Positions 19,410-30,847 are shown, counted from the stretch's first letter. The stretch is DNA of 32,730 bases from Chromatiales bacterium (GCA_024762475.1 JANTHJ010000023.1:1-32730), one strand, 5' to 3'. A program made the numbers and translations. Notes: generated by a model from the letters alone, not told the origin.

Positions 19410-21524
19410 TTAACGCAGCGTGAGGGTGTCCTTGAGGATGCGCGGGGTGACGAAGATCAACAATTCGCTGTTCTCGTCCTGCACCTGCTTCTGCTTGAAC
19501 GCCCACCCGACGTAGGGCAGATCGCCGAAGAAGGGCACTCGGCCAATGTTGGTCGACTTGGTACGCTCGAACACGCCACCGAGCACCACGGTCTCGCCAT
19601 TGTCCACCAGTACCGAGGTCTCCAGCGAACGGGTATCGACCGGCGGCACACCCAGTACCGCGCGGGTGAAGTCGGGGTTGTCCTTGTTTACCTTGAGATC
19701 CATTATCACCCGATCATCCGGGGTGATATGCGGCGTGACCTCCAATTGCAGCACCGCCTCCTTGAAGGACACCGACGTGGCGCCGCTGGAGGTCGCCTCC
19801 TGGTAGGGGATCTCCACGCCCTGTTTGATGGTCGCGGTATTCTGATCGGACGTGATCACCCGCGGGCTGGAGACGATCTCGCCCTTACCCTCCTGCTGCA
19901 TGGCGCTCAGCTCGAGGCGTAGCAAATGTGAACCGAGTTTACCGAGCAGGAAGTTAACCGCGCCACCCTGACCTGCCGCCAGGGTCTGAGGCAGGTTGAC
20001 CAGCAGGCTTTCGTTCGAGCCGCTTTGAGTGATAAATGGAGACCCGGTGATCGCAGTTGCATCCAGGTCGCCGGCGATACCGCCACCCACATAGACCTGG
20101 CTCCCCGTGCTGCCGACATTGGTATCCCGCCCGCTGATCCCCAGCTTGACCCCCAGGTCCTTGGCAAAGTCGTTGTTGGCAATGACGATGCGCGACTCGA
20201 TCAGCACTTGGCGTACCGGCACGTCCAGCTTTCCGATCAGCTCGCGGATCTCGCTCAGCTTGGCCGCAGTGTCCTGCACCAGCAAGGAGTTGGTACGGTT
20301 ATCGATGGTGACATTGCCACGCTCCGAGAGCAATTTGTTCTCCTGGGACTTGAGCAACTCTGCCAGATCGGATGCCTTTGCATAGTTGATCTGGATGAGC
20401 TCCGAGCGCAGCGGCGCCAGTTCCTCGATCTGCTTCTGCGATTCGAGTTCCAGTTTCTCGCGCGCAGCGATCTCCTCGGTGGGCGCGACCAGGACGACGT
20501 TGTCGTTGCGCCGCATGGACAGACCCTTGGTCTTGAGGATGATGTCCATGGCTTGGTCCCAGGGGACGTTCTTCAGACGCAGCGTGATCCGCCCGGTGAC
20601 GCTGTCACTGACGACCATGTTCAGGCCGGTAAAGTCTGCAAGCAGCTGGAGCACCGAGCGCACCTCGATGTCCTGGAAATTGAGTGAGAGGCGCTCGCCC
20701 TCGTAGACCTTGTTCTTGGCGCGCTTGGCCTCCACCTCCTGGCGGGTAAGGGCACGGAACTCGACCGTGTAGGTGTTGTCGGTCTGGTAGGCGAGGTGCT
20801 CGAAATCCCCATGGGTAGTGATCAACATACGGGTATTGCGCCCGGCGGGACGGGTGATGACATCGGTCACCGGGGTGGCGAAATCGGTCACGTCCAGGGT
20901 ACGCGCCAGCTGCGGCGGTAGTTTTGCGTCGACGAAGTCGAGGACGATTTTCTGCCCCTCCTGGCGCATGTCCACCACGATGGAAGGATCACTCAGCTCG
21001 ATCTCGACCTTGCCCTCTCCATCCGGGCCACGGCGGAAATCGACATTCCGAATCGCCGGCCCTTTGCCAGCGGCAGCGGGCGCCGTGGACCCGGTCTCGT
21101 GCGAGGCGTGCATGGTGGCGGATCCTTCCGATCCCCCGATATCCACCAGCACCTTGTTTCCCTTGACCCGGATCTTGTGCGGCACCGACTCGAGCAGATT
21201 CACCACCACCCGGGTTCGGTCTGCCGCCTCGATGGCCGCGACGCTGCGCGCCACTCCCACACCGATGGGTGTCACCTTGCGCTTGAGCGCACTCTTGGTG
21301 TTCGGCAGGTCGATGGCGATCCGGGCCGGGTTGTCGGTGGCAAATGATGCGGGCTCCCCGATCGGCTCATCCAGGGTAAGGATGACCTCCACCCGGTTTC
21401 CGGGCAGGGTCGAGAAGGTGATGTCCTTCAGTTCGGCGGCCCACAACAGCGAAGTCGAGCAGCCCATCAGTGCGATGGCCAGCCAGGCCAGCAGGCGATA
21501 TGTCCGGTGGGTGATGGATGACAT
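19410..21524 (-). CDS. pilQ: Type IV pilus secretin PilQ
   Basis: Outer-membrane secretin through which the type IV pilus passes. A signal peptide (MSSITHRTYRLLAWLAIALM, cleavage near residue 29-30) is followed by two AMIN domains that bind peptidoglycan (about 30-130 and 155-260), an STN/N0 domain (RLSLNFQDIEVRSVLQLLAD), an N1 domain, and the secretin core (VLIESRIVIANNDFAKDLGV, GEIVSSPRVITSDQ, VPFFGDLPYVGWAFK). A GTG at 21545 would add seven residues and overlap pilP, but the ATG at 21524 follows a strong AGGAGAG, so I choose 704 residues. The usual length is about 700. Last gene of pilMNOPQ. Confidence 0.97.
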   Translation of the reverse strand: MSSITHRTYRLLAWLAIALMGCSTSLLWAAELKDITFSTLPGNRVEVILTLDEPIGEPASFATDNPARIAIDLPNTKSALKRKVTPIGVGVARSVAAIEAADRTRVVVNLLESVPHKIRVKGNKVLVDIGGSEGSATMHASHETGSTAPAAAGKGPAIRNVDFRRGPDGEGKVEIELSDPSIVVDMRQEGQKIVLDFVDAKLPPQLARTLDVTDFATPVTDVITRPAGRNTRMLITTHGDFEHLAYQTDNTYTVEFRALTRQEVEAKRAKNKVYEGERLSLNFQDIEVRSVLQLLADFTGLNMVVSDSVTGRITLRLKNVPWDQAMDIILKTKGLSMRRNDNVVLVAPTEEIAAREKLELESQKQIEELAPLRSELIQINYAKASDLAELLKSQENKLLSERGNVTIDNRTNSLLVQDTAAKLSEIRELIGKLDVPVRQVLIESRIVIANNDFAKDLGVKLGISGRDTNVGSTGSQVYVGGGIAGDLDATAITGSPFITQSGSNESLLVNLPQTLAAGQGGAVNFLLGKLGSHLLRLELSAMQQEGKGEIVSSPRVITSDQNTATIKQGVEIPYQEATSSGATSVSFKEAVLQLEVTPHITPDDRVIMDLKVNKDNPDFTRAVLGVPPVDTRSLETSVLVDNGETVVLGGVFERTKSTNIGRVPFFGDLPYVGWAFKQKQVQDENSELLIFVTPRILKDTLTLR

Positions 21525-21541
21525 GAAACTCTCCTGATTAC

Positions 21542-22057
21542 TCACTCGACCCCGGCGAGGCTGATCACCGCCTCGCGCTCCTTATACCCGGAACCGCTTC
21601 TCACCAGTTCCACGAGTTTGATTCTGTCTTCGGTGATCTCGGCGATCCGTCCATAGTTCTGGCCCATGTGGTTACCGATGGTCACCCGATGGATGATGCC
21701 GTCGCGATCCTTGACCAAGGCCCAGGTCTTGCCATCCTGCTCCAGGGTGCCGACCATGCGCAGGCTGTCCAATGGCACGAACTCGAGCTCTTCCTTGCGC
21801 CGATTGACGTCCGGGCGGATGCCGCTGTCCGTAACGGTCGCCGCCTCTTCCTCGGGATTGGTATCCGGGGTAAAGGGATCGCGCCGATCTCCGGGAACAT
21901 AGACGAAGGTCTCGACCTCGATCGGTTCGGGCGGCGGGCTGATACCGCTCGGCGGACGGGCCTTGACCTCTTGCACAAAGGCCTCCAGGTCGGACATGTC
22001 CCTGCTCGCGCAACCGGCGAGCAATCCGCCCAGGACAAGTACTGCAAGCCAGCGCAT
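21542..22057 (-). CDS. pilP: Type IV pilus lipoprotein PilP
   Basis: A 171-residue inner-membrane lipoprotein that links the PilN/PilO complex to the PilQ secretin. The lipobox LLAGC (C16) follows a short signal MRWLAVLVLGG. A flexible proline-rich stretch (PPSGISPPPEPIEVETFVY) leads to the C-terminal beta domain with RDPFTPD, LDSLRMVGTLEQDGKTWALV and the GNHMGQNYGRIAEI segment, all typical of PilP. It overlaps pilO by one nt and ends 17 nt before the pilQ ATG. Confidence 0.96.
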   Translation of the reverse strand: MRWLAVLVLGGLLAGCASRDMSDLEAFVQEVKARPPSGISPPPEPIEVETFVYVPGDRRDPFTPDTNPEEEAATVTDSGIRPDVNRRKEELEFVPLDSLRMVGTLEQDGKTWALVKDRDGIIHRVTIGNHMGQNYGRIAEITEDRIKLVELVRSGSGYKEREAVISLAGVE

Positions 22058-22674
22058 CAGCTCCCCTCCTCGTCCAGATAGCGGTAGGTCTTCGCCGTCG
22101 CTTCCAGTACCAGCTTGCCGCCCTTCAGCGGCTCAGCAGTTTTACGATTCTTCGCGCCCCGACGCTTGATGGCTATGTCATAGACCGTCACGATGCGCGG
22201 CAGCGAGGCAAGGCCACTGACGAACTCACCAAACTCGTGATACTGGCCGGTCACGCGCAGTCGGATCGGCAGTTCGGCATAGAACTCGCGCGGGATTTCC
22301 TTCTGCGGCTGGAACAGCTCGAATTCCAGGCCTGCGGCCAGGCCGGTCTGCGACACGTCCACCAGCAGGCCCGCGACCTCGGTCTTGTTCGGCAGCTGCC
22401 GAAGCATGGTGCCGAAGGACTCCTGCATCTCGGCCAGCTGGGCCCGATAGGCATCCAGGTTGGCGGCCTTGGCCTGTTTGATCTCGAACTGCTTGCGCAG
22501 GTCCTGCTCGGTCTGCTTGGCCTGATCCAGCGCCCGGTATTGATCCTCGACATCGAAGTAGTACCAGCCGACCGCCAGCAGGGCGCACAGCAGGACGATG
22601 ACCAGACCCTTTGCAATCGCCGGCCATTCACCGATATTGCTCAGATCGAGTTGATTGAGTTCATCGAGCGTCAT
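22057..22674 (-). CDS. pilO: Type IV pilus alignment protein PilO
   Basis: A 205-residue bitopic inner-membrane protein that forms heterodimers with PilN in the pilus alignment subcomplex. A short cytoplasmic N-terminus precedes a transmembrane helix at about 17-40 (WPAIAKGLVIVLLCALLAVGW). A coiled coil (about 41-90) and a ferredoxin-like periplasmic core (ELPIRLRVTGQYHEFGEFVS) follow. Its start overlaps the pilN stop by 4 nt. Confidence 0.96.
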   Translation of the reverse strand: MTLDELNQLDLSNIGEWPAIAKGLVIVLLCALLAVGWYYFDVEDQYRALDQAKQTEQDLRKQFEIKQAKAANLDAYRAQLAEMQESFGTMLRQLPNKTEVAGLLVDVSQTGLAAGLEFELFQPQKEIPREFYAELPIRLRVTGQYHEFGEFVSGLASLPRIVTVYDIAIKRRGAKNRKTAEPLKGGKLVLEATAKTYRYLDEEGS

Positions 22675-23228
22675 TTCTTGCCCTCCGCCTTCGGCACCAC
22701 CTGCTGCATGGTCAACGAGAAGGTGGGGGAGCCGTCACCGCCGCCCTTCTGCTCAATGATGCGAAGTTGTGGATTCGACAACCAGGGGCTGGCCTCGATA
22801 TTGCGCATATAGGCCGAGATCCGGGCATTGGATTCGGCCTTGCCCTGGACCGTTACCGAGCGACCCTTCTGCACCACCGAATTGAGGTAGACGCCATCGG
22901 GCAGGGTCGCCACCAGCTCGTCGAACAAGTGCACCACCAGCGGACGCTGGCTCTGCAGCTCGGCCACCACCTTCATCCGGGCGATGAGCTGTTTTCTGAC
23001 CTTTTCGAGATTGCGAATCTCCTTGATCTGCTTGTTGACCTTGGCGATCTCGTTCTGCAGAAAGCGATTACGTTCCTGCTGGAATTCGATCAACTGATTG
23101 TTGTACCAGTGCCAATAGCCCAGGGCCGCGCCGGCGAGGATCACCGCCAGCAATACCAGCATGCCGAAATCGCGCTTGCGCTCGGCCCGCAGTCTTTCGC
23201 GCCAGGGGAGTAGGTTGATATTCGCCAT
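22671..23228 (-). CDS. pilN: Type IV pilus alignment protein PilN
   Basis: A 185-residue bitopic membrane protein. Its N-terminal ANINLLPWRE is the conserved peptide that binds PilM on the cytoplasmic side. One transmembrane helix (about 21-42, FGMLVLLAVILAGAALGYWH), a coiled coil and a periplasmic ferredoxin-like domain (FDELVATLPDGVYLNSVVQK) follow. It starts one nt after pilM and overlaps pilO by 4 nt. Confidence 0.96.
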   Translation of the reverse strand: MANINLLPWRERLRAERKRDFGMLVLLAVILAGAALGYWHWYNNQLIEFQQERNRFLQNEIAKVNKQIKEIRNLEKVRKQLIARMKVVAELQSQRPLVVHLFDELVATLPDGVYLNSVVQKGRSVTVQGKAESNARISAYMRNIEASPWLSNPQLRIIEQKGGGDGSPTFSLTMQQVVPKAEGKK

Positions 23229-23229
23229 G

Positions 23230-24390
<1,161 letters not shown>

Positions 24391-24408
24391 TTAATAATTT
24401 TGTTTAAC

Positions 24409-24437
24409 TATATAGCCCAATGCCAGTTTTTTGTGAA
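24409..24437 (-). promoter_or_regulatory. Candidate sigma-70 promoter of pilMNOPQ
   Basis: On the minus strand TTCACA (24432-24437; five of six matches) and TATATA (24409-24414) are separated by 17 nt that include an A-tract. An imperfect inverted repeat, GGTACCGGCTTTCGGCACC (24440-24458), abuts the -35 side. The leader up to pilM is about 100 nt and contains a GC stem at 24336-24350. Confidence 0.5.
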
Positions 24438-24475
24438 ATGGTACCGGCTTTCGGCACCTCACGACAATCACCTGC

Positions 24476-24493
24476 TGTCGGCAAGGGCCGACA
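24476..24493. other. Perfect 7-bp inverted repeat between pilM and mrcA
   Basis: TGTCGGC and GCCGACA with a 4-nt spacer, in the 277-nt divergent gap. It may be an operator shared by the two genes or a leader hairpin of mrcA; there is no T-tract. Confidence 0.4.
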
Positions 24494-24580
24494 AACGGCG
24501 GGCGCTACAGCAGTGTTAATATAACGCCCCGCCGCGCCCGGCCCCTACCCTGCTTTCCCAATCGATCTGTGACCGAACGC

Positions 24581-27004
24581 ATGTCCTGGCTCAAGAAACT
24601 CTTCAAATTCGGCATCGTACTCACCCTGGTCGGCATCCTGCTCGGGGCTGCAGCCATTTTCGCGGCGTACCTTTATATCGAACCGGACCTGCCGGACATA
24701 GAGGCCTTGCGCGAGGTGCAGCTGCAGGTGCCGCTGCGCGTCTACAGCAGCGACAGAAAGCTGATCGCCGAATTCGGCGAAAAACGGCGCACACCGATCA
24801 CCTACGATCAGCTGCCACTAAAGTTGGTCGAGGCGATAACTGCGGCAGAGGATGCTGCCTTCTTCAGCCATCCCGGGATCGATCCCCGTGGCCTGCTGCG
24901 CGCCGGCATCAAACTGATCCTCACCGGCAAGCGGGCGCAGGGAGGCAGCACCATTACCATGCAGGTAGCGCGCAACTTCTACCTGAGCCGCAAGAAGACC
25001 TATCTGCGCAAGCTCTATGAGATCTTTCTCGCGCTGCGGATCGAGCAGGAACTGAGCAAACAGGAGATCCTGGAACTCTACCTGAACAAGATCTATCTCG
25101 GGCACCGCGCGTATGGCGTGGCTGCCGCGGCACGGGTCTACTACGGCAAGGACCTGGACGAGCTGACCCTGCCCGAGATCGCGATGATCGCCGGTCTGCC
25201 CAAGGCGCCCTCAGCCTATAACCCGTTGTCGAATCCGCAACGTGCGGTGGAAAGACGCAACTATGTGCTGCGGCGCATGCTCGAACTCGGCTATATCAGC
25301 CGGCAGGAACACGACCGGGCAGCTGCCGCGCCCGTCACCGCCAAGCGCTATGCCCCAGACATAGAGGTCGAGGCACCCTATGTCGCAGAGATGGTACGCA
25401 CGCGTATGCTCGAGCGCTTCGGGGACGCGGCCTATACCAGCGGCATCGAGGTTCAAACCACGATCGATGCGAAGGCCCAGGCGGCAGCCAACCGCGCCCT
25501 GCGACGGGCGCTCCACGCCTACAGCGAACGGCATGGCTATCGCGGGCCGCTGGGACACGTAGACGAGATACCCGCCGACGACCCGACCCGCGATGCCCGG
25601 CTGGCGGAACATCGGCGCTTCGGCGAGATTCGACCCGCACTGGTATTGACCACTCACAAGCGTTCAGCCGAGGTCTACCTGGGAGAGGGAGAGACCACCA
25701 CCCTTCCCTGGAAGGGACTGGAGTGGGCGCGCAGCTATATAGACAGCAACCGTCGCGGCAAGGCGCCCAGGATTGCGGCAGACGTGGTCAAGCCCGGCGA
25801 CCTGATCATGGTCCGCCCGATTACCGAGCATCGAAAAAAGAAGAAGGAAACCTTCTGGAAGCTGACGCAGCTTCCCAAGGTATCCGGCGCCCTGATCTCG
25901 CTGCGCGCAAAGGACGGCGCCACCTTGGCGCTGGTAGGCGGATACGATTTCTATCGCAGCAAGTTCAACCGCGTCACCCAGGCGCTGCGCCAGCCGGGTT
26001 CCGGCTTCAAGCCCTTTGTCTACTCCGCGGCCCTGGAAAAGGGCTTCACCCCCGCCAGCCTGATCAACGATGCGCCGGTGGTATTCGACGATCCCTCACT
26101 GGAGGGCGCCTGGCGTCCGGAGAACTATTCCGGCAAGTTCTTCGGGCCCACCCGGTTGCGATGGGCGCTGACCAAGTCGCGCAACCTGGTCTCTATTCGC
26201 CTGGTACGCAGCATCGGTATCGAGTACGCCGTGGAATACGCTACCCGTTTCGGCTTCGACCCCGACAAGCTGCCACACAACCTGTCGCTGGCCCTGGGCA
26301 GTGCCAATGTAAATCCCCTGCAGATGGCCCGTGGCTATGCAGTCCTGGCCAATGGCGGCTTTCTGATCGAGCCCTATGTGATCGCACGCATCGTGCAGAA
26401 TGGGGACGCCGTCTTCGAGGCAGCCCCCCTCCAGGCCTGCCCAGACTGCCCGGTCGACAAGGTCCCCGAGCCGACTACCTGGGATGAGAATGCGAGGCCC
26501 GAACATGCGCCGCGCACCATCACCCCGCAGAACCGCTACCTCATGTACTCGATGATGCAGGACGTGATCCGCCAGGGCACCGCCACCCGGGCACGAGTAC
26601 TGGGACGCAAGGACATCGCTGGCAAGACCGGCACCACCAACGACCAGCGCGATGCCTGGTTCAACGGCTACAACCAGTCGCTGGTGGCGAACGTGTGGGT
26701 GGGCTTCGACGACAATCGCAAGCTGGGGCGCGGCGAGGTGGGCGGCAGGGCAGCACTGCCTGCCTGGATCGACTACATGCGCGAGGTGCTGGCCGGCACC
26801 GAGGACAGGCCTCCACAAATGCCACCGGGAATGGTCACCGTGCGCATCGACCCCAAGACCGGTCTGCGCGCACGCCCCGGCACGCCGGGTGCCATCTTCG
26901 AGACCTTCCGCAAGGGCAATGAGCCAGGCTTTGCGCCCGGAGGCTCTGGATCGACCGGCGCACCGGCGCGCGGCAACCCCGCCCAGCCCGCCGACCTGTT
27001 CTGA
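24581..27004 (+). CDS. mrcA: Penicillin-binding protein 1A (bifunctional)
   Basis: Class A PBP that polymerises and cross-links peptidoglycan. One transmembrane helix (about 7-33) anchors it. The GT51 glycosyltransferase domain includes EAITAAEDAAFFSHPGID with catalytic E90 and GGSTITMQVARNFYL. An OB-like insertion follows (about residues 315-430). The transpeptidase has SGFK (nucleophile S474, K477), SRN in TKSRNLVS and KTGTT (K682). A GTG at 24569 would add four residues; I prefer the ATG at 24581 because MSWLKKLFKFG is a typical start, but neither has a clear Shine-Dalgarno. The 807-residue length is normal, with a Gly/Pro/Ala-rich tail. Divergence from pilM is the conserved layout. Confidence 0.97.
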   Translation: MSWLKKLFKFGIVLTLVGILLGAAAIFAAYLYIEPDLPDIEALREVQLQVPLRVYSSDRKLIAEFGEKRRTPITYDQLPLKLVEAITAAEDAAFFSHPGIDPRGLLRAGIKLILTGKRAQGGSTITMQVARNFYLSRKKTYLRKLYEIFLALRIEQELSKQEILELYLNKIYLGHRAYGVAAAARVYYGKDLDELTLPEIAMIAGLPKAPSAYNPLSNPQRAVERRNYVLRRMLELGYISRQEHDRAAAAPVTAKRYAPDIEVEAPYVAEMVRTRMLERFGDAAYTSGIEVQTTIDAKAQAAANRALRRALHAYSERHGYRGPLGHVDEIPADDPTRDARLAEHRRFGEIRPALVLTTHKRSAEVYLGEGETTTLPWKGLEWARSYIDSNRRGKAPRIAADVVKPGDLIMVRPITEHRKKKKETFWKLTQLPKVSGALISLRAKDGATLALVGGYDFYRSKFNRVTQALRQPGSGFKPFVYSAALEKGFTPASLINDAPVVFDDPSLEGAWRPENYSGKFFGPTRLRWALTKSRNLVSIRLVRSIGIEYAVEYATRFGFDPDKLPHNLSLALGSANVNPLQMARGYAVLANGGFLIEPYVIARIVQNGDAVFEAAPLQACPDCPVDKVPEPTTWDENARPEHAPRTITPQNRYLMYSMMQDVIRQGTATRARVLGRKDIAGKTGTTNDQRDAWFNGYNQSLVANVWVGFDDNRKLGRGEVGGRAALPAWIDYMREVLAGTEDRPPQMPPGMVTVRIDPKTGLRARPGTPGAIFETFRKGNEPGFAPGGSGSTGAPARGNPAQPADLF

Positions 27005-27017
27005 GTCCGGCGCCGCC

Positions 27018-28316
27018 TCAGCCGCGTGCCTCCATCGATACATAATCGCGCTTGTCTGGCCCGATGTAGAGCTGCCGGGGCCGGCCAATGCGGTGCTTGG
27101 GGTCGTTCCACATCTCCATCCAATGGCTCACCCAGCCCGCGGTACGGGCGATGGCGAACATCACGGTGAACATGCTCTCCGGGATGCCCAGCGCCCGATA
27201 GATGATGCCGGAGTAGAAGTCCACGTTCGGGTAGAGGCCCCGCTCCAGGAAGTACTCATCGTGCAGCGCCCGCTCCTCGAGGCGACGTGCCAGCTCGAAC
27301 AACGGATTGTTGCTATCAGCCAGCTTTTCGAGCACCTGCAGGCAGACCTCGCGGATGATCTTGGCGCGCGGATCGTAGTTCTTGTAGACCCGATGGCCGA
27401 AGCCCATGAGGCGAAAGGGGTCGTCCTTGTCCTTGGCCTTGTCGAGGTATTTGTCGATCTGGTTCGCATCGCCGATCTGCTCCAGCATGTCGAGCACCGC
27501 CTCGTTGGCACCACCGTGGGCGGGACCCCACAGCGAGGCGACACCGGCGGCGATACAGGCGAAAGGATTGGCCCCCGAGCTACCCACCAGACGCACCGAG
27601 GAGGTGGACGCGTTCTGCTCGTGATCGGCATGCAGGATGAACAGCAGATCCAGGGCCCTCTCGGCCAGGGGGTCCACATCGTATTCCTCGCAGGGGCGGC
27701 CGAACATCATCTGCAGGAAGTTGCCCACATAGCTCAGGTGGTTGCGAGGGTACATCGCCCGTTCGCCAATATTGTGTTTGTAGGCCGCTGCGGCAATGGT
27801 CGGCATTTTCGCCACCAGACGATGCGCCGCCAGCTCCCGGTGCTCGGGATCGTTCATGTCGATGGAGTCGTGATAGAAGCCGGACAGCGACCCCACCACA
27901 CCCACCATCATCGCCATGGGATGGGCATCATAGTGAAAGCCTTCGAAAAATCGCAGCAGCGACTCGTTGATCATCGTGTGGTGAGTGATTTGTTCCCTGT
28001 AATGGGTCAATCCACCCTCGGTGGGCAGCTCGCCGTACATCAGCAGGTAGGCCACCTCCAGAAAGGTCGACTTGGCCGCCAGCTGCTCGATGGGATATCC
28101 CCGATAACGCAGAATGCCCTTGTCACCATCTATATAGGTGATGGCGCTGCTGCAGCTGGCCGTGGACATGAAGCCCGGATCATAGGTAAAGACGCCGGCC
28201 TGCCGGTACAGTGAGGTAATGTCCACCGCTTCCGGACCCGCGGTACCGCTGAGCACCGGCAATTCCACCTGCTGGTCGCGATCGCTGAATGAAAGCCTGG
28301 CCTTCTTGTCGGACAT
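27018..28316 (-). CDS. gltA: Citrate synthase (type II, Gram-negative)
   Basis: Condenses acetyl-CoA and oxaloacetate to citrate. The 432-residue product has the length of the hexameric, usually NADH-inhibited Gram-negative enzyme with a small N-terminal beta domain. Catalytic and substrate regions are visible: [35 protein letters not shown] with the first catalytic His, [16 protein letters not shown] with the second, and the C-terminal [26 protein letters not shown] lies just before the ATG. It ends 13 nt from the end of convergent mrcA and follows mdh by 162 nt. No terminator hairpin with T-tract is seen in the 13-nt gap. Confidence 0.98.
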   Translation of the reverse strand: MSDKKARLSFSDRDQQVELPVLSGTAGPEAVDITSLYRQAGVFTYDPGFMSTASCSSAITYIDGDKGILRYRGYPIEQLAAKSTFLEVAYLLMYGELPTEGGLTHYREQITHHTMINESLLRFFEGFHYDAHPMAMMVGVVGSLSGFYHDSIDMNDPEHRELAAHRLVAKMPTIAAAAYKHNIGERAMYPRNHLSYVGNFLQMMFGRPCEEYDVDPLAERALDLLFILHADHEQNASTSSVRLVGSSGANPFACIAAGVASLWGPAHGGANEAVLDMLEQIGDANQIDKYLDKAKDKDDPFRLMGFGHRVYKNYDPRAKIIREVCLQVLEKLADSNNPLFELARRLEERALHDEYFLERGLYPNVDFYSGIIYRALGIPESMFTVMFAIARTAGWVSHWMEMWNDPKHRIGRPRQLYIGPDKRDYVSMEARG

Positions 28317-28478
28317 TTCGCTCCTCCACTGCTGATCAGGATGCCGGCCAACCGACCCTCCCTTCGCCGCCGGCCCGTTGCCACAAACGCAACAGAGATG
28401 CCGGGAGTTCCCTCAACCCGGAACCGCGAAGCCTACCACAGCTGCCTGACAGGTCACGCCGGGGTTCCCGCCCCGCTT

Positions 28479-29402
28479 TCAGGGTAGGCGTCCGATGTCT
28501 TCCCGCACGCCCTGCGCGGAGCGGGCAAAGGCCTCGGCCTCCGATTCGGTCAGCGGCAACTCGATAACCTCGGCCAGCCCCTGCAGGTTCAGCACACAGG
28601 GCACGCCCATGGCGATATCGCGCATGCCGTACTCGCCATCGAGTATGGCCACGCCGGGCAACAAACGACACCGGTTGTGGGCGATGCCATCGACCATCGC
28701 GGCCACCGCGGCACCCGGCGCATCGTAGGCACTGGAAATCTTGCGCAGGGAGAGGATCTCGGCCCCGCCATCGCGGGTGCGCTGCACGATCTCGGCGAGG
28801 CGCTCGTCATCGATGAATTGGCTCACTGGTATACCGTTGACGGTACAGAAACGCGACACCGGGACCATCGCGTCCCCGTGCCCGCCCAGCACAACGGTGG
28901 TTATGTCGCAGGTGGAGAAACCGGTCTCCATGGCGATGAAGGCCGCCATGCGCGATGCGTCCAGCACGCCAGCCTGCCCGAGCACCCGCTCCCTGGGCCA
29001 GCCGGTCCGCTGCCAGGCACGGTAGGTGAGGACATCCACCGGATTGGTCACCATGAGTATGAGCGCCTCGGGCGCATGCCGCAGCACTGCGTCCACGATA
29101 TCGTCGACCACCTTCACGTTTACCTCGAGCACGTCCGAGCGCGACATACCGGGCTTGCGCGGCACACCGGCCGTGATAACCACCGCATCCGCCCCGGCCA
29201 TGGCGGACACGTCGCTGCTTCCACGCAGGCGGGTGTCGAAATGGAACAGGGGGGCCATCTGGGTAATGTCCAGGGCCACCCCCTGGGCCGCATCCTCGCG
29301 GATGTCGATCAGCACCACTTCGCGACAGATCTCCTGCTGGGCCAGCACCTGGGCGGTGGTTTCGCCCACGCGCCCGGCCCCCACGATGGCCACCTTCTGC
29401 AT
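28479..29402 (-). CDS. mdh: Malate dehydrogenase (LDH-like)
   Basis: NAD-dependent oxidation of malate to oxaloacetate. The 307-residue protein has the Rossmann motif VAIVGAGRVGETTAQVL, an acidic residue ending strand two (VLIDIRED), which favours NAD over NADP, the mobile substrate loop GVPRKPGMSRSD with two arginines, MVTNPVDVLTY, and the catalytic His in LGGHGDAMVPVSRF. The PRKPGMSR loop points to malate rather than lactate, and to the LDH-like MDH group rather than the dimeric E. coli type. GGAGGAGGG precedes the start. It lies between maeB and gltA, feeding oxaloacetate to citrate synthase. Confidence 0.95.
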   Translation of the reverse strand: MQKVAIVGAGRVGETTAQVLAQQEICREVVLIDIREDAAQGVALDITQMAPLFHFDTRLRGSSDVSAMAGADAVVITAGVPRKPGMSRSDVLEVNVKVVDDIVDAVLRHAPEALILMVTNPVDVLTYRAWQRTGWPRERVLGQAGVLDASRMAAFIAMETGFSTCDITTVVLGGHGDAMVPVSRFCTVNGIPVSQFIDDERLAEIVQRTRDGGAEILSLRKISSAYDAPGAAVAAMVDGIAHNRCRLLPGVAILDGEYGMRDIAMGVPCVLNLQGLAEVIELPLTESEAEAFARSAQGVREDIGRLP

Positions 29403-29575
29403 GGCATCCCTCCTCCGGCGGCGCCTGGCAGGTGCCAGTGCGTGCCGTGCCAGGACAACGCTATCGACTGAGACCCGCTCTGACAGCGGTTCTATTCATT
29501 GAATCTAGCAGGGGATCGGAGACAGATGCATAAAACCCTTCAATGCTCAGGGCCTGCCTGTGCACTCGCCGGAGC

Positions 29576-30847
29576 TCAGCGCCGGGGGTAGTGTGCCGGC
29601 CATTCACCGCGGGCGACGCCACACTCGAGGGCCGTGCGCGCCACCGCCGGCGGAACCACGTCGCGCAGGCGCGGATCGAGGGGCTTGGGCAGGATATAGT
29701 CCCGGCCGAAGGCGAGTTCGGAGACGCCATAGGCCTGCAGCACGGAGGCCGGCACCGGCTCCCGGGCCAGGTCCTTGAGGGCATGGGCGGCCGCGATCTG
29801 CATGGCCTCGTTGATACGGCTGGCGCGCACGTCCAGGGCGCCACGGAAGATGAAGGGGAACCCCAACACGTTGTTCACCTGGTTGGGATAGTCCGAGCGT
29901 CCGGTGGCCATGATCATGTCATCCCGCACATCGCAGGCCACCTCGGGGCGGATCTCCGGCACCGGGTTGGAAAGGGCGAAAACCACCGGCCGCTCCGCCA
30001 TCGAGGCCAGCATGCTGCGGGTCACCAGGTCCGGACCCGAAACCCCGATAAACACGTCCGCGCCCTCCATCGCGTCCTCCAGGGTACGCCTATCGGTCTC
30101 GGCCGCAACGCTGAACTTGTACGGATTGAGGTCCTCCCGGCCGCAATGGATCACGCCCTTGCGGTCGATGAGCAGGATGTGGTTGCGCGAGGCCCCCATA
30201 GCGATCAGCAGACGCGCCGCGGCGATGCCGGCGGCCCCTGCACCGAGGATCACAATCTGCGCCGCATCCAGGGTCTTACCCTGCAGTTCCAGAGCATTCA
30301 GCAGGCCGGCTGCGATGATGATGGCAGTACCATGCTGATCATCGTGGAACACCGGAATGTCCAACTGGTCGATCAGCGCCTGTTCGATCTCGAAGCAATG
30401 GGGTGCCGCGATATCCTCCAGATTGATGCCACCGAAAGTCGGCGCAATGCGCCGTACCGTGTCGATGAACTCCTGTGGGGTATCGGCAGTGACCTCGATG
30501 TCGAACACATCGATGTCGGCAAAATGCTTGAACAACACCCCCTTGCCTTCCATCACCGGCTTGCCCGCCAGTGGCCCTACCCTGCCCAGGCCGAGGACGG
30601 CAGTGCCATCGGTGATCACCCCCACCAGATTGCCCTTGGCGGTGTAGCGGTAGGCCTCCTCGGGGTTGTCGGAGATACGCCGTACCGGCTCCGCGACCCC
30701 CGGGGTATAGGCGAGGGAGAGATCCCGTGCAGTTTCGGTCGGCTTGGTCACCTCGACCGAGATTTTTCCCGGCCGCGGCTTGGAGTGATATTCCAGGGCG
30801 GCCTGGTTCAGCTCATAGTCGGCATCGCGGTCACTGGACTCGGTCAT
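29576..30847 (-). CDS. maeB: Malic enzyme
   Basis: Oxidative decarboxylation of malate to pyruvate with NAD(P). The 423-residue form has the catalytic malic domain ([15 protein letters not shown] with Tyr, [40 protein letters not shown] with Lys and metal-binding Asp) and a Rossmann domain ([18 protein letters not shown]). It lacks the C-terminal phosphotransacetylase-like domain of long MaeB proteins; short forms of about 420 residues are common. Cofactor choice is not clear from sequence. The gap to mdh is 173 nt with no convincing terminator, so co-transcription with mdh-gltA is possible. Confidence 0.95.
   Translation of the reverse strand: MTESSDRDADYELNQAALEYHSKPRPGKISVEVTKPTETARDLSLAYTPGVAEPVRRISDNPEEAYRYTAKGNLVGVITDGTAVLGLGRVGPLAGKPVMEGKGVLFKHFADIDVFDIEVTADTPQEFIDTVRRIAPTFGGINLEDIAAPHCFEIEQALIDQLDIPVFHDDQHGTAIIIAAGLLNALELQGKTLDAAQIVILGAGAAGIAAARLLIAMGASRNHILLIDRKGVIHCGREDLNPYKFSVAAETDRRTLEDAMEGADVFIGVSGPDLVTRSMLASMAERPVVFALSNPVPEIRPEVACDVRDDMIMATGRSDYPNQVNNVLGFPFIFRGALDVRASRINEAMQIAAAHALKDLAREPVPASVLQAYGVSELAFGRDYILPKPLDPRLRDVVPPAVARTALECGVARGEWPAHYPRR

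Noticed and set aside
24440-24458. Sigma-54 promoter for pilM or mrcA
   Set aside because: The sequence lacks the required GG and GC pairs at the right spacing (no TGGCAC-N5-TTGC match); it is better read as an imperfect inverted repeat.
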